Source: Rhyacophila brunnea (lineage: Eukaryota; Arthropoda; Insecta; Trichoptera; Rhyacophilidae). Taken from it: DNA of 64,000 nt. Numbering within the stretch: position 1 is the stretch's first letter; each line of letters starts with the position of its first letter. The notes under the pieces were generated by a model, which saw only the letters and a list, made by a program, of their open reading frames with translations, was not told the DNA's origin and made no database searches. The stretch spans positions 186,001-250,000 of the forward strand of contig JAGYXB010000460.1 in the NCBI GenBank assembly GCA_022495005.1. The letters run 5' to 3'. The position numbers were made by a program, and so were the translations under genes. Shown here piece after piece: positions 46,600 through 59,037 of this stretch.

Positions 46600-48178
46600 G
46601 ATTAATAATTTACAATCGTTTTATATTGGTAATCTATTCTATACTATTCATGGAAAATACATATAATATTGTGAAAAACTTTAGAAATAATATAGCTATC
46701 AAAAGAATCCTAGAAAAAAATGTGGACCTAGTTGTACTCATACTAAAATTTTTCACTTTCCATATGAGCCTACTATATACTTTAAAAGCTATAATTCCGT
46801 CTATGTTTCATACAAATAATTGTATATAGGTACCATAGAATGGGAACCATACCAGGGAACATAGAATTAATGGGAACTGAAATACCTAACGGATGTGGAG
46901 TAAAAGGCAACCGATCTCGAGTGTGGAACAATATGTGATAAACTTAAACACGTGTCCAAAATATGTCACCTCCGTTCTGACAACTGCTTTTGATTTATGC
47001 ACTGACGTTCATTCAATATTGGTGTATTTGAAGGTTGAAACAAACAGTATTGCAAATCTATAATGTGTGTTTCATTTTCTTAGGACACTCATACATTCAA
47101 AACCCTGCTTCAAAATGTAGTGTATTGGGGTATATAGCCTACCTGAATTATATTATTTATTAATCTGTTATGTGATATTAGCTTTCAATAAACGGTTTAT
47201 GCCACAGCATTTATTATGTGCAGTTTCTCTTTGAATTAAAAAAAATATTCATGTATTTTATCTTTTTAAATGTACTTAATTAATTACCAGTAAATTAAAA
47301 TAAATTACAAGCTTCATAGCAGGTTCCTGGTTCCTGTACTGTCAAAAAAAAACATTGTAACCGCAAAAAATAATATTCATTTAACATTATGATTGAAATC
47401 ATTAAAATCAATCGTCATCACTGACATCTATTGGAGGTTCTTTTTTATCCGAGATTCTAACCTCGGCCTACATTAATTGTCTAATAACTGCATAATATCT
47501 CAATATATCCATGGCAAATAATATTAACTAGATACTTGATAAAATAAAAAGGAAAATAAAATATTTTTTAAATTCTATATGCATTCAATAATATTTTTAC
47601 TGGAATACCGCATATATTACAACGAGAAAAATTTATGCCACACATTTCATATTGCACTTAGATATTCAGCGATAGTGCGGTCATAAAACTATGAAATTTC
47701 TCGATAATTTATTGACTTCGTAGAATGGAGAAGATGCACATGAGTATTTATGCCCTGATTATTTATTACTTGTGAAGAACTTACTTCGTTGTCCTTTTTA
47801 GTGAGAAGTTAAAATATTCATGCTATGTTTGACACGTCGTTATCACGTTAAGACTAAATGTATGTATTAAACTACTTACTATTTCCAAAAAAAGTTTTAA
47901 TAGGATAAAGAAAATATATATTGATCAAATAATATTCTATATTATGTGGATTATCAATCAACACAATTTCTCTCAGATAATTAATTAGCAAACATTATAA
48001 TTATTTATTTTCACTGCACTAGTTTCCTTTTATTAACTATAAAAAAAATTTACGGTGGTTTTCCTTATTTTTTTTTACATTGGCAAACTTGATATTTGGT
48101 TTCACTTGTTTGTTTTCTATTTGCTAAGTATCAAACATTACGATTTTACGGGGATATTTTTTTTGATTTTTTACACTA
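46600..48178. other. No recognised gene
   Basis: AT-rich. Near 47308 a weak match to the window-start repeat ('acaagcttcat', 'aggttcctgg') was seen; otherwise nothing. Confidence 0.45.
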
Positions 48179-48840
48179 CTAGTGGTGGGAAAACTGGTCG
48201 ATTTTGAAGACTAAGTATACCTACTACCAGTTTAAAAAAATACTTATATAATGTAAGTATAGAATCTTGTTCCAAAATACTTGCTAGTATTCGGAATACT
48301 ATAGAGCGTTTGGCGTGCGTATGTGACATAAGTCTCATATTCAACTGGAACTAAAACCAACTCCATATTAGTATTTGAAATATCAGTTTCAATAGAATCG
48401 CTTAAAATAATCTGAGCTCGGCTTTTTGAAAAAATGTCCCATTTATTATAAAACTTTAAACACATTTTAAATTCATTAGTTGTTTTTTTATGTTTGGTTA
48501 TAATATTCTTGTTCATAAAATGAATAATAATGATTTTTGTTATTTTAAACACTATGTTTTGAGCGGTCATACTCATAACAAGCCTATGCGGCATCTCACC
48601 ATGAGGGAATGTGCTGCGAAACAAAATTTACTTATTGTTCAACAGCTGGCAAGCGACTCGCGATGATATCATCACAAATTTTTTGGAACAAATTTATTGG
48701 GCCACACCCCACATGGGTAGTTTCATCCAAGACTTGAGTACACAAACTTGTGACAGTATTTCCAACTTACCTCTAGTGGATACCTATATGACTTTATTCA
48801 CTTTTTTAATTTATACCGAAATAGTCATCGACCGCCTTTA
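48179..48840 (-). pseudogene. U-family degenerate coding repeat, copy 2
   Basis: The minus-strand frame 48244-48624 (126 codons) contains FKMCLKFYNKWDIFSKSRAQ, then ISNTNMELVLVPVEYETYV, then YARQTLYSIPNTSKYF. These stretches are matched by copy 1 at 37005-37795. Upstream, in another minus-strand frame, HVGCGPINLFQKICDDIIAS has a weaker counterpart in copy 1. The start near 48179 ('agtggtgggaaaactgg') is hAT-like. It is the longest of the unassigned frames with a second diverged copy, so it is best called a relic transposon gene of unknown family. Confidence 0.5.
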
Positions 48841-51800
48841 GGTTTGGGAACCTTGACTAGTGGACAACCAGGTATGGCCTGGTTAGTCAATATAACATGA
48901 GACCAAAACACTTCTCACAGATAAATAAATTACCACTTGATCGATCGAAGCGATCGGACAATTATTATTTAATTATTTTATATACATTTTTCACAAGCCG
49001 TCAGCAGTATTGGTTAACTCAGTGAGAAACGCCGACGGCGAAAAATACAAATAATATTATAAATTATGATTACTATGCATTTCTCAGACCGTCAGCCAAT
49101 ACTTCATTTGGTTGACCGAAATGTATGGGATATTCAGTGTCAGTAGTATTCAATCGTAAGGGGCTGAATAAATAGTTTACCATGATTGAATTAAATATCA
49201 CTCCATATTTTATCTTGGTAGAGAGCTGTCACTCTGTATCATTATGCCTCGACCTAAAATATCTACCTCGTTGTTATCTTTTATCATTGTATCATTATAT
49301 CACTGCACTTGTATCAATCCGTCAAATAAAACACGCAGCCGCTCTCAATAATTTACCTCAATTCTTCACTCATCTCTTCATCACACCATCACCCACTTAA
49401 AAAGAAATCACAGAAGACTTCGTCTAGATCTACAAGCAAATTTAATATTTTTTTTATAAATATATATTTTTTTTAAATACAGAAGATTTAAATAAATATT
49501 CACCAGGTGGTTAAATTATTTATCTTCTCACAATTATTGCTGCAATGATCAATTGCAAATTATTCCCATTAGCGACGACAAAATGCGAGGTATTCTCTTT
49601 AATATTTTGGATTTGAATTATGTATATTGAGACGGTGGCGATAAATTAAACCAAGCGTATTGGTGAGTAAATTACTTACCTTCTTCAGAGTAACCGAATA
49701 ATTGAGTAGTTTAGTATTCATAATTTGATTAACCAATTAAACAAATATTATGACTATAAACTAATTAACGTAGTACATTTATTACAAATGAAATTAAATT
49801 TAAAAGAATTGCAGCCGGCATACCATGCTGACCTGCTAAAAAGAGAGGGTGACTCCTTACTCCAGCTCTCATACCCTTTAACTCATCGTTGACTTTTGTA
49901 TTATAAAGCCGTTGTTAGCTGATGTCCATGTGACCTTTTCATAAATTTCTCACTTGCAAAACATTGAGATTAATGAATATTACCATCTTACAGCTAAATA
50001 TTAAAAAAACTGTTCGAAATCTCATCCAAACTCTGGATTTATATTTTACCGATAATACACGATTAACTGGTTAACCAGTAACTAATATAATCAGGTGGCC
50101 ATACCTACAAGAAGGGTGTACAGCAGCAGCTTTTCATAGATATTATTCATGAGTGACATTACAAAGAAAACAGGCTACCAGTCTCAACAATGGACTTAAT
50201 TAAAATCACTGCAGGCAGTCCAGAACAATACAGAGATGAAGTATTCCAAGTGAAATAACCCCTGTATTTACTGGAAATATTCTACACTAATAAACTGGCC
50301 TTTCCCTTTGAATCTATCTATATCTGGTATCAAAATAATTGGATTTAGTCTGATTCACTAATTAATAGAAAATTTGCCACGATAATTCATTTGGAATATA
50401 AAACAATAGATTATTAAAATAAAGAACGTTAAGTTTGAAAATTTTATTGATTCTATTGTACAAGTAGTCGTATCTCGTATTATAAAACTTAATTAGTAAT
50501 GGACCTGCCTCATTATTAGTAAGAAGACAGACTATATTATACTAGATAAAAGATACCAGAAACGGGACATAGGAGTATTTAAAGGTACCTTACTAACTGA
50601 TAGAAGAATGACAATATTAGATACGTCACCTAACTGAGTTGGACGCGGAATGTAGAAGATCGGATGCAGTGTAGTTTAAGAAGAAGAATTATTCGTAACA
50701 TCCAAAAATTAAGCTCTAAAACATATTAGTATCTAAGTGTATAATGTTCTCATTAGCCAAATCCGCCCCACACGCCACCAGTATTAATCGAACGAATTAT
50801 AAGGCACTAAGTTTTTATGTGAGGCATCTTCTGTTATCTTAAAAGGAAAATCCAGAAATATATATTATGTCGCAAGACAGAAAGAGAGCTTAGAGGCATT
50901 AGTTCATAATGTGGATTAGGATTTATTTATTCCATTTTATTAAAATAAGGCATATTTTTTTAAAATTCCGAGTTGGGAGGTTTAAAGTAAGCATATAATA
51001 TAGATAATATATATAGATAATATATATAGACGTATTTACAAGTATATACAACTGAATAGATGTGCATATATTTTAACTTTAAACATCAGTTTTTAAATTA
51101 TCAATGTACCTATCTCCTTTCAAGTATTTGTCGATTATTTTAACATTTAAATACAATAACATTATTAGTTATCTGTGCAAAGAGGTTTTGTGGATATAAT
51201 TAGTAGTATGGTTCATAGAAGGCGACATAAAACCATTAAATTGTATTGTAAAATAAATTGTAAAACTTATCCATTTTGTTAAAAAACTTCACACGTGCAT
51301 TTTTTTTAAAATAACGCGCGGGAATTTACAAAATTTAAAGGTGGCCCGTGAAATATTTGAGATTTTTCACACGCAAGCACGGCTGCCCCAACGGACATAT
51401 AAAAAGGCAAAATAAGGTTAGGACATAAAAAGCAAGAACGGATACCCCTCGGGTCATATAAAAATGAATACATAAACTATGTGGAGGTATGATATTTTTT
51501 TATTAAGCCCCAAAATGTCGACAGGTAAAACCGCGCGAGGAAAATCTGTCTGAAAATCTGCGCTGTTTAGCAACGTGTATTGCAATTAGTTTCAGTACGA
51601 TAATCGCTCATATTTTTACATTATTTGGTACAACTTAAGCATATTACGATTGTTTTACACTTACACTTTTATATTTACATAGTATGACAGAGTTTAAGAC
51701 AGAACATCGTATAAGTATTTAAAAGAAAATAATAACAACCACTAAATGATACGTTTTAAAAATCTACTTGGTACTCGATACTCGAAAGAGTCATTTCCAC

Positions 51801-52037
51801 AACATTTTACTAGTCTCTTAAAACAATAATGAATGCGCTTACGACATTTTAATACATCGTATTTTTAAACTATTCCAATACAATATTTAAAACTGTCAAC
51901 AGACAACTAGCATGACGTAATTATTTTTGCATGGGAGGGTATCGGCATTAAAAATACACACAAATATTAGTACCTAGGTACATGTAAATAATATTTATAT
52001 GTACTGAGTGGTAAATAATTATTAACATTATCTAAAC
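48841..52037. other. No recognised gene
   Basis: About 3.2 kb. A stretch at 48950-49170 has 'gccgtcagcagtattgg' and 'accgtcagccaatactt', a partial direct repeat about 105 bp apart. A TATA-like 'cggacatataaaaagg' occurs near 51395 without any gene after it. The remaining short frames are unrecognised. Confidence 0.45.
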
Positions 52038-52233
52038 CAGTGGTGGCGAACGTATGGCACACGCGGTAATTTTGCTGACACGCTAAAGAATCTTCGATGA
52101 AATAAATTTTATGTAATATATTTGCATTTTTTAAATGAGTTTCTAAACTTTTCTTCAGCACACTTGCAATATTGCGCTTGAGTCGGCGGGACGGTCGTCA
52201 TTGTAATAATATGAACAAGCATTTAGTTTAAAT

Positions 52234-53534
52234 CAGTGGTGGCCAAACTATGGTGCATATGCCAAACGTGGCGCATTAGATGATTACAAATGGCGCATTG
52301 CATTTTTGTGTCTACTTATTCTTTTGAAGTAGACGCCATAACTGAAGCCATCTTTATATTTTCAACACCTGAGTGCTCTCAGTTCAAGTCATACAGCCTT
52401 TTTACTCATTAGTTTTTCCCATTTTTTTTTTGACAGATTATAATAATTGTAGTATATGAACAGTGTGTATATGTATGAGAGTGATCGATGATCTCAATTT
52501 AAAACTACAAGGCTAGAATAAATTATTTCCTAGCTTAGTAAATTAATTATTTTAATTTCATTTAAAATGAAATTAAAACTGTTAATCTCTCAGTTAAAAA
52601 ACAAGGATTTGAGCCAATTTTTACACTTGAAAGAGCAGAATGAATATGCTGTGGATAATAACAATTTTACCAAATATATTGATAAAATCAAGATATTGCA
52701 GGGGTCATTTGAAAGTCGTTTTCATGATTTTTGTAAAGAAGAAAACTGCATGCTCGCATTTATAAACCCATTTTTACTTAGTGAACCTAGTAACATATAA
52801 ATGGATCTGATTGATTTAAAAACAAATTCATTATTGAAAATGAAATTTGATGACCTTTTCCAGATCAAAATGATTCTGACATAATTAATTTATGGCATTC
52901 ATAACCCTGTAAATATTTACCAGAGCTAAGAAAATTTGCAAAAAGTTATATTGTCGCTTTGGATCGACATACAGATGTGAACAAGCATTTTCATCCATGA
53001 AATTGATTAAAAGCAAAAAAAAGTCGCCAATAACCAATTCAAATTTGAAGAATTCTCTGCTGCTCTCAGTAACAAATTGAACACTAAACATTGAAAGACT
53101 AGCGAAATCCATATGCTCAAAACCTCTCAGTACTCCATCCGGCTCAGAGCTCTCTCTCTCATCACATCCAACAACTGTGTTAAGAGTTAACCTCAACAAA
53201 CAAGACTCTCCGGCAGCTGTAGCACCATCAGCAGGGTCCACGACAGCGATCACCCTCTCGTCCAAGATATCATTTCTGACTATTAATTGTAGATTGGTGC
53301 TTCAATAAACGTGTGTTTTTTGAACTGGCATAAATTAAATAATTTAATTGCGTTATTAGTTATTCCTTTTCCTCCCCTAAGCGAAGCAGATCCTACCCCT
53401 ATCCCTATTTTCCAACCCCAACCGTGAACATAAGAAGGCAGAAAAGGTGCTTGAGTTGTATGGCGCATCTGAATTCGTCTGTGAAAAAAATGCATCACCA
53501 TGGCGCATGGTATTCAAAAGGTTGGCCACCTCTG
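52234..53534 (+). mobile_element. Inner hAT element with transposase remnants
   Basis: The ends 'cagtggtggccaaactatgg' and 'aggttggccacctctg' are inverted. The flanks 'gtttaaat' (52226-52233) and 'gttgaaat' (53535-53542) agree at 7 of 8 bases. 'tggcgcat' motifs sit beside both ends. Length 1301 bp; it is internally deleted relative to a full transposon of this group, whose ORF alone approaches 2 kb. Confidence 0.85.
52567..53308 (+). pseudogene. hAT transposase, GTF2IRD2-like group (C-terminal part, broken)
   Basis: The first frame (52567-52800) reads KLLISQLKNKDLSQFLHL, then YIDKIKILQGSFESRF, DFCKEE and AFINPFLL, the pattern of the region before the hAT dimerisation domain. Later, KYLPELRKFAKSYIVA runs into a frameshift near 52958 and continues as GSTYRCEQAFSSMKLIKSKK, ITNSNLKNSLLLSVTN, then an in-frame stop and a Ser/Thr-rich tail to about 53308. 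YRCEQAFS-MK-IKSK is the hAT C-terminal dimerisation signature. The catalytic first Asp and the zinc-finger N-terminus are missing. The protein cannot be active. Confidence 0.85.
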
Positions 53535-53555
53535 GTTGAAATGGTTTGCCACCAG

Positions 53556-55427
53556 TAAAAGTTTATGGGTGGTCATAGATTTTAATAGTAAATGCACGAC
53601 AGTCGCATTTAATTAGATTTTTTAATACACACCTAATTCATATTATGTATGCATTAAAATATAATTAGTTATATCTAATCAAAAAAAAACAACCGCTATA
53701 AATATTTCACCTTACCTTTGCCTTCTGACGTAAGTACAGAGTTTATAAAATATTTTCCAACAGTATTATTTTATTGATTTTAATAACTTTTTTATTTGAA
53801 TAGTATTATATTGATTTAACATGTTATTTTAAGTCTTAATAATATTCAACGAATTTTTATTGAAATCGCGTATCAATGAGAAGGGTTTATAATGCCTATT
53901 TCCATGTTAACTTACGATCAGTTTGTGGAAACGAATAAACTTTATAGGATTTTCTAATTATAGGTATTCCATTTAAAATAGCACAACTTGATTGCTTCTA
54001 TTTTAAAAACAAATTGATATCTCTTTTAATCTTAATAGCTATCGTATGCCAGGTAATTTACCGCGTACAGAAGATAACAATATTAAGTAAGAGAAAACAC
54101 TTTTCGATATTTTTTTTTATCTAAGACTAGGAAACAACGCAAAAAGTAACGAAAAGTGTAATTTACAATTTTTGCTCCTAGTACAGCTTAATAATAATAA
54201 TATGGGCGTCCACAAAAAGCCGAATAAATAATTAATAGACATATTTTATAGAGAATGTTTGTGAGTTATTTAACAAACACAATAATATTATTATGCCAGA
54301 TGCATGGCTTCATAGATGACCACAGAACCAACTCAAATTATAGATATAATGTGGTATTAATATTTTTAATAATACATAATTTTACAAACCCTCAGATATC
54401 TAGTACCTACCGAGTGAGTTTCAAATACATATCTTTTGCTTCCCGGGAGAGTGGTGCTTTTACCCAAATAAGCTATCTATGCAACGTTTTTTTAGCAAAT
54501 AATTTCTAATATCTATGAGATATAAGGTGCTTCAAATCACGCCAAGAATTAAAATTTAGTCAAGGTAATGACAGGGCTTTAAATGGACCGTAGCGCCATT
54601 CCAGCTCGTGAAATTGCTAAAATTATCGCTCTACTCCATCTCGTGGAAAACATATTTCGACTGTCTGAGGTAGATAGGCCATATAATAAAAAATCTAATA
54701 CATTTACTTTTATAAAATACAGATAAAATTTAATAACTATGTTAATATCTTGAGAAAATTGTCGAGCGTTCAGGTTCCTAAACTTTTCCATTTCGAGCAC
54801 TGTAATAATGACCTAACTAATTTGAATTACTTAAATATCAATTTTCATATATAAACCATCAGTCAATGTAATGTTATTGCTAAATTATTTCATAGATTTT
54901 TTTTTACTGACAATTATCTTGGAAAATAAATCGACAGTAACTATTATATTCCTTTTTTTTAATTTTGTATGTATGGAACGCTAACACAATATAAATTATT
55001 GATTTATAAAAGAATATTGTGAATATGTGCTTACAACAAAGTATTGTACAATGATAGAAAAGATACAACTTCTCAACTACATAATATAAATCCGCTTTGA
55101 TAAAATAAAACTAAAATTTTCTGAAGAAAATAAATATATTAATATGTCACCCAGTATGACCAACTTTAGAACTGCCTTCCGATTTTAACCTAGTTTTAGT
55201 AACGGGAGTAGCTAGATTTAACGGTTAGTGGAGTAATAATCAGTATAAAATTACTAACCATAGCGGAAATAAAAATATACAGAATAAATAAATATACTGA
55301 TTCGATTTGATTTGCTATAGAAAAATGATTGTGAGTTTTCGCATATTACATTCGACTGAAAGCTCTATCTAGTAAGCGCGTGCTGTTGACAATGGTTGAA
55401 TATAGGCACGCATCTCTCTACATGCAA
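53556..55427. other. No recognised gene
   Basis: AT-rich. The short frames (54255-54509, 54579-54800) show no motif. The phrase 'ggttagtggagtaat' near 55222 matches one near 26225 and may be a retroposon tail. Confidence 0.45.
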
Positions 55428-55588
55428 CTTACCTCACCACTCCACCTCTGCTATTTGACCAAAGTGCTAAAGAATCTACTCACGATGAATTTAATTTAAA
55501 GTGTTTTATTCTTGAAAGGTTAGATGTAGGTGCAAGTCATCTATTCGCACCTCACCTCACCACATCACCTCTGCTATCTGACCAAAGT
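55428..55588. repeat. Direct repeat of a 38-bp C-rich unit
   Basis: 'acctcaccac' plus 'cacctctgctatttgacc' at 55430-55465 recurs at 55551-55588 with 'cacctctgctatctgacc', each followed by 'aaagt'. The unit spacing is about 122 bp and the intervening sequence is AT-rich, suggesting two ends or a partial tandem duplication of a longer unit. Confidence 0.65.
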
Positions 55589-56035
55589 AGTAAATTAGGT
55601 AGATTGGTGGCTTCTGGCAATGTAGGCGATTCATTCAGGTGTTGGTATCGTTACTTTCAAATGACACTAACACCGTTGCAAACAGATTTTATCGATGCCG
55701 CAATGTCAAGAGTTTGTCCTTCCTCAACTTGTGATGAATTGTTGTAAGTGTGTTCTTTTTGAAAATTTTTATCTTGTAATTTTGGAACCTTTTGAAATAT
55801 CAAGATGAAACTCTAGTAAACTATAATCATACTTCATACGCGTAAAGTTTGATTGTTGATATAATAATAATATGCTTCATATAATTAATAGAAGTCTGAA
55901 ATAATATAGGTAAAATAAATTAAATTTACACTACCTACCTAAGCTATTCGCATGCAAGTAGTATAAATTGCAATCTGTGCAATTTCAAGGTAAAGTTGTT
56001 TCACTAATAGTACCAGAAGTATTTATAGACATATA

Positions 56036-57797
56036 CAGGGTTGGCGAACCTATGGCACGCGTACAAGAGGTGGAACGTACGGCAATAATTGGCAGGTAAA
56101 CGATTTACATTTTTTTAAGGATAGTATTTCTGGACTCTTCATTTCTATTTCATCTTTCCGTACACCAATATATGTTTAAGCTGGCAACACTGTCATTGAC
56201 ATTAAATTTAAATGGTAGCGTAGCCAACAAATGTTGTTATAATAGTAGTTTAAGTATGTTTGTTATTGGTTACAATAATTATTAAATCCAGCTGATGTCC
56301 TCCATAGCAAGTGTTAGTAAAAACCATAGACAATAGATACATCTAGACGCCACCCGTTGCATTGGTAAATGAAGCTACGTGCCGTGCGTTTGGTTTGTGG
56401 GCGAGCGAACGCATTCGCCTACAAATGTTCGAGACCATAGACCATTTCGCTAGTGCTCGCCCAAAATGCTCGCACTAGACGCTCAGAATTAAAATATAAT
56501 TTTCTATTTTTTTACGTTATATAGTATTTTTAAGCGGTCAAAATGCAACCATTAGGTAAAGATATCCATAATTAGAGTTATTTTAAAGAAACACTAGGTC
56601 ACTGATATTAAAATAAATAATAGTATACAAATAAATTGTCACGAACATGTATCAACTTACCTATGAAACGTAATACCATCTTCTTGCTTATCAGTACTGC
56701 TACCATATTTTAATACAACACGTAGGACCACATTTCCTTCTTAATTAACTAATAATATATACCACTGACTTTATGTTTAACACAAAAAATAGCAAATTTA
56801 GCAACACGAACTCGCAGATTATCGATGCTACGTGAATCGATTCACCACGATTTGCCAGCGATACTTTTGGAAACTGACTCAAAAATATGTAGACCTTTTA
56901 TCTTACTCTAGCGCGTGTCGCAGAGATTATAAGGGTGCCGAATACTTTCTCACTCGCACTCATGCATCGTTTTTGTTCAGGCCTTGGTAAAAACAATAAC
57001 ATGCATTTTAATAAATCTTTTTTAACAAGGCTAGTAGAAATTTAAAAAAATGTGTATATTAAAATCAAGCAGCAAAGACTTTCGAAGTTGGTGGACTAGG
57101 ACTATGGCATGATGAAGAAATGTAATATTATAGCAGTACATAATATTATGTATTCTGGGACAGTAAATTGTACGCAGAACCTCGTCAGTAAAATGTAATT
57201 ATGAGACAAACCATTAATCACTTCTCGATGGAATCATGGACGCACAAAAATATGCATGGATCGGAAACTAAAAATAATAATATTTTATTAATAAACATGG
57301 CATAAGCTGGTCCTTAGGTTTTATGCAATGCATAATATTACCGCACTGACCTCATCAGGCGACGGAAGAAGCCACGCCGCGACATTCTGATTTTGATCGA
57401 TTTACAATGATTGAGACCAATCAAGCAAATGAAAATAGAAATATTCAATCAATAAATCTAATGAAATATATCGGCAGTCATTCAAATATAATAACTTACT
57501 ACTTATTATTTTGGCTCAAACATAATCGCTAAAAATGGAAAACTGATAATATGAAAAAAGCGCGGTTAAAATTCCCCCACGAAAAAAAATATTCAAAGGA
57601 TAAAAGATAATATGCTTTCAACTAGAAACATGGCAAAAAATATAGTCTCAAAAACTCAATTGTAATTTATAAACTTTTTCAGTGGAATTCTTAAAAACCG
57701 TTTTTCCCCTTGAAAAAAAAGTGCTCGCCACGTCACAGTCGAAAAATAATATTTGAGAAATTTTGGCACGTGCACGTTAAAAGGTTCGCCAATCCTG
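56036..57797. mobile_element. Non-autonomous hAT element, itself interrupted
   Basis: The left end 'cagggttggcgaacctatgg' and the right end 'aaaggttcgccaatcctg' are inverted. 'ggcacgcgt' and 'ggcacgtgcacg' are subterminal on the two sides. No clean 8-bp duplication remains ('gacatata' against 'aactataa'). A nested insertion occupies 56325-56986, leaving about 1.1 kb of own sequence. No transposase was recognised. Confidence 0.7.
56325..56986. mobile_element. Nested insertion bounded by 8-bp direct repeats
   Basis: 'gtaaaaac' occurs at 56317-56324 and again at 56987-56994. The bounded 662 bp begin 'catagacaatagat' and end 'gttcaggccttg'; these tips are only loosely inverted (catagac against caaggcc). 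The inside is GC-richer ('gtgggcgagcgaacgc') than the surrounding element. A hAT-type insertion is the likely cause. Confidence 0.5.
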
Positions 57798-57895
57798 AAC
57801 TATAACGTGTGCAAGTTCAGCAATTTTTAAGTTATTTACTTACAAACGGACAGTCAGTAAGCAGTCAATAGTCAATATAATAATATATCAAAAAG

Positions 57896-58712
57896 TTGTT
57901 AAAGCGTCAATCTGAGGCAAATGATCTTGGGATATTTTTTGATTCTTCATTATCTTTTCACTCACATATAACTTCTACGGCTCTAAGTGCGAGTAAGCTT
58001 CTAGGATTCTTCATGCGACAATCCAAACCATTCAAGAATCCAAATGTATTACGTACACTCTACGTCTCATTAGTGCGTAGCATTCTTGAATGTGGGTCGA
58101 TTATCTGGTGTCCTTATGAGGTTTCCTATAAGCTTATTTTAGAACGCGTCCAGAAGAAATTTCTTCGATGTCTTTATTTTAAGACATTTAACTATTTTCC
58201 TTTCGATAATTCGTTACATGATTATTTTCCGACTGCCTTTCTACAAGGCATGCTTACTTTTCACTCTCTTAAATCTCATCGGTCTCCTCTGCTCTTGAAA
58301 CACTTTTGCCTGTTATCGCGAGGGATGGTTTCCAATCCTGGAGTCCTAATGAATTTGAATTTACATGCGCCTGTCAATTACCTACGTGGTCGCAGCCATG
58401 ATTTATTCTGGATTGGAACCGTTTCCTCGTGTCAAGCCTATCAAGCACCATTAGCGAGGGGTGCAAGATTAGGAAATGCGCTCCCTAAAGACATAGACAT
58501 TTTAATTGATGTACTTTGCATTTTGTTTTTGAAACTGTATAAAATTGTATGTTTTTTGTTTCCAAAAATAATATTTTTCTGTATTCAGTTGTACTTAAGT
58601 ATGTTTTTTTTATTATTATTATTATCGTTATTATTTCATGTTGTGTACTTCTTCAATTTAGATTTGATATGTCCACAATGTTTTTTATTCTTAAATAAAT
58701 AAAATAAAAACG
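57896..58712 (+). pseudogene. Jockey/CR1-type LINE reverse transcriptase, C-terminal part
   Basis: This is the longest frame of the window (268 codons, stop at 58700). It reads DLGIFFDSSLSFHSHI, a segment of alternating hydrophobic residues, then LYVSLVRSILECGSIIWCP and ERVQKKFLRCLYF, and later RLGNALPKDIDIL. This is the order of the thumb and C-terminal region of Jockey/CR1-clade non-LTR reverse transcriptases: (D)LGV-x-D-L-F-HI, LYxxLVRSxLEYxSxIWxP, IExVQxxF, NxLPxxI. The catalytic palm and the endonuclease are missing. The start at TTG is not biological; the piece is 5'-truncated. The last ~60 codons become Phe/Leu-rich and are probably read-through into the 3' UTR. The element ends in 'aaataaataaaataaaaa'. 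It is uninterrupted over the conserved part, so it may be fairly young. Confidence 0.85.
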
Positions 58713-58952
58713 TTGTCTCAAAATGCAAACATTGTGAAATTACAGTATACGATTCATTTTATTATTTCCTAGATTATAATAAATACTATTTTTAATTGTC
58801 ATTGAGAATAATATATAGAATTACCTAGCATACACATTAATAAAATGTTCAAGCCAACTAACTGCCGAGGGTAGAATTTATTTCATGTTTTACGTAACAA
58901 GCAAGGACGAATTTTCCGCATTATAAAGCAAATAACGTCGCTTCACGCTGTC
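58713..58952. other. 5' flank of the tRNA-like gene
   Basis: No gene. No TATA or PSE-like element was identified with confidence; tRNA genes need only internal A and B boxes. Confidence 0.4.
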
Positions 58953-59033
58953 GGCCCGTTAGCTCAAACGGCAAGAGCGCCAATATTTGTGACACATATT
59001 TGGTGGATGAAGGTTCGAATCCTTCACGGGCCC
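58953..59033 (+). tRNA. tRNA-like gene with extended anticodon arm
   Basis: The acceptor stem GGCCCGT/ACGGGCC, D stem GCTC/GAGC and T stem GAAGG/CCTTC with loop TTCGAAT all pair perfectly. The A box 'tagctcaaacggc' and B box 'ggttcgaatcc' are good Pol III promoter boxes. In place of the usual 17-nt anticodon arm there are 24 nt (58980-59003). These fold mainly as one long hairpin: ccaa/ttgg, then ta-type pairs, then tgt/aca around 'gac'. No normal seven-base loop with U33 is obvious, so the anticodon cannot be assigned; TTG (Gln) or TGT (Thr) can be forced only with a 7-nt insertion. It could be a tRNA with a small intron, a paralogue with an altered arm, or a tRNA-derived element. The intact stems argue against long decay. 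Confidence 0.7.
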
Positions 59034-59037
59034 AGCA

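Larger units (their letters stand above)
52038..53555. mobile_element. Outer hAT element hosting a second hAT
   Basis: The left end 'cagtggtggcgaacgtatgg' is at 52038. A matching right end 'atggtttgccaccag' lies at 53541-53555, just beyond the inner element. Without the insertion the element would be about 210 bp, a small hAT MITE. The final bases and target duplication are not clear, so the outer right boundary is tentative. Confidence 0.55.

Noticed and set aside
46524..46829. 101-codon frame with an Arg-Glu run
   Set aside because: The run is a GA microsatellite, the rest is Ile/Phe-rich AT noise, and the frame starts next to a MITE.
48611..48841. 76-codon plus-strand frame
   Set aside because: Lies over the U-family repeat, where the minus strand gives the peptides conserved between copies.
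51390..51410. TATA-like box 'catataaaaagg' as a promoter
   Set aside because: Such strings are common in AT-rich DNA, and no gene, initiator or transcript evidence follows.
52885..53265. 126-codon minus-strand frame
   Set aside because: Antisense shadow of the hAT transposase dimerisation region on the plus strand.
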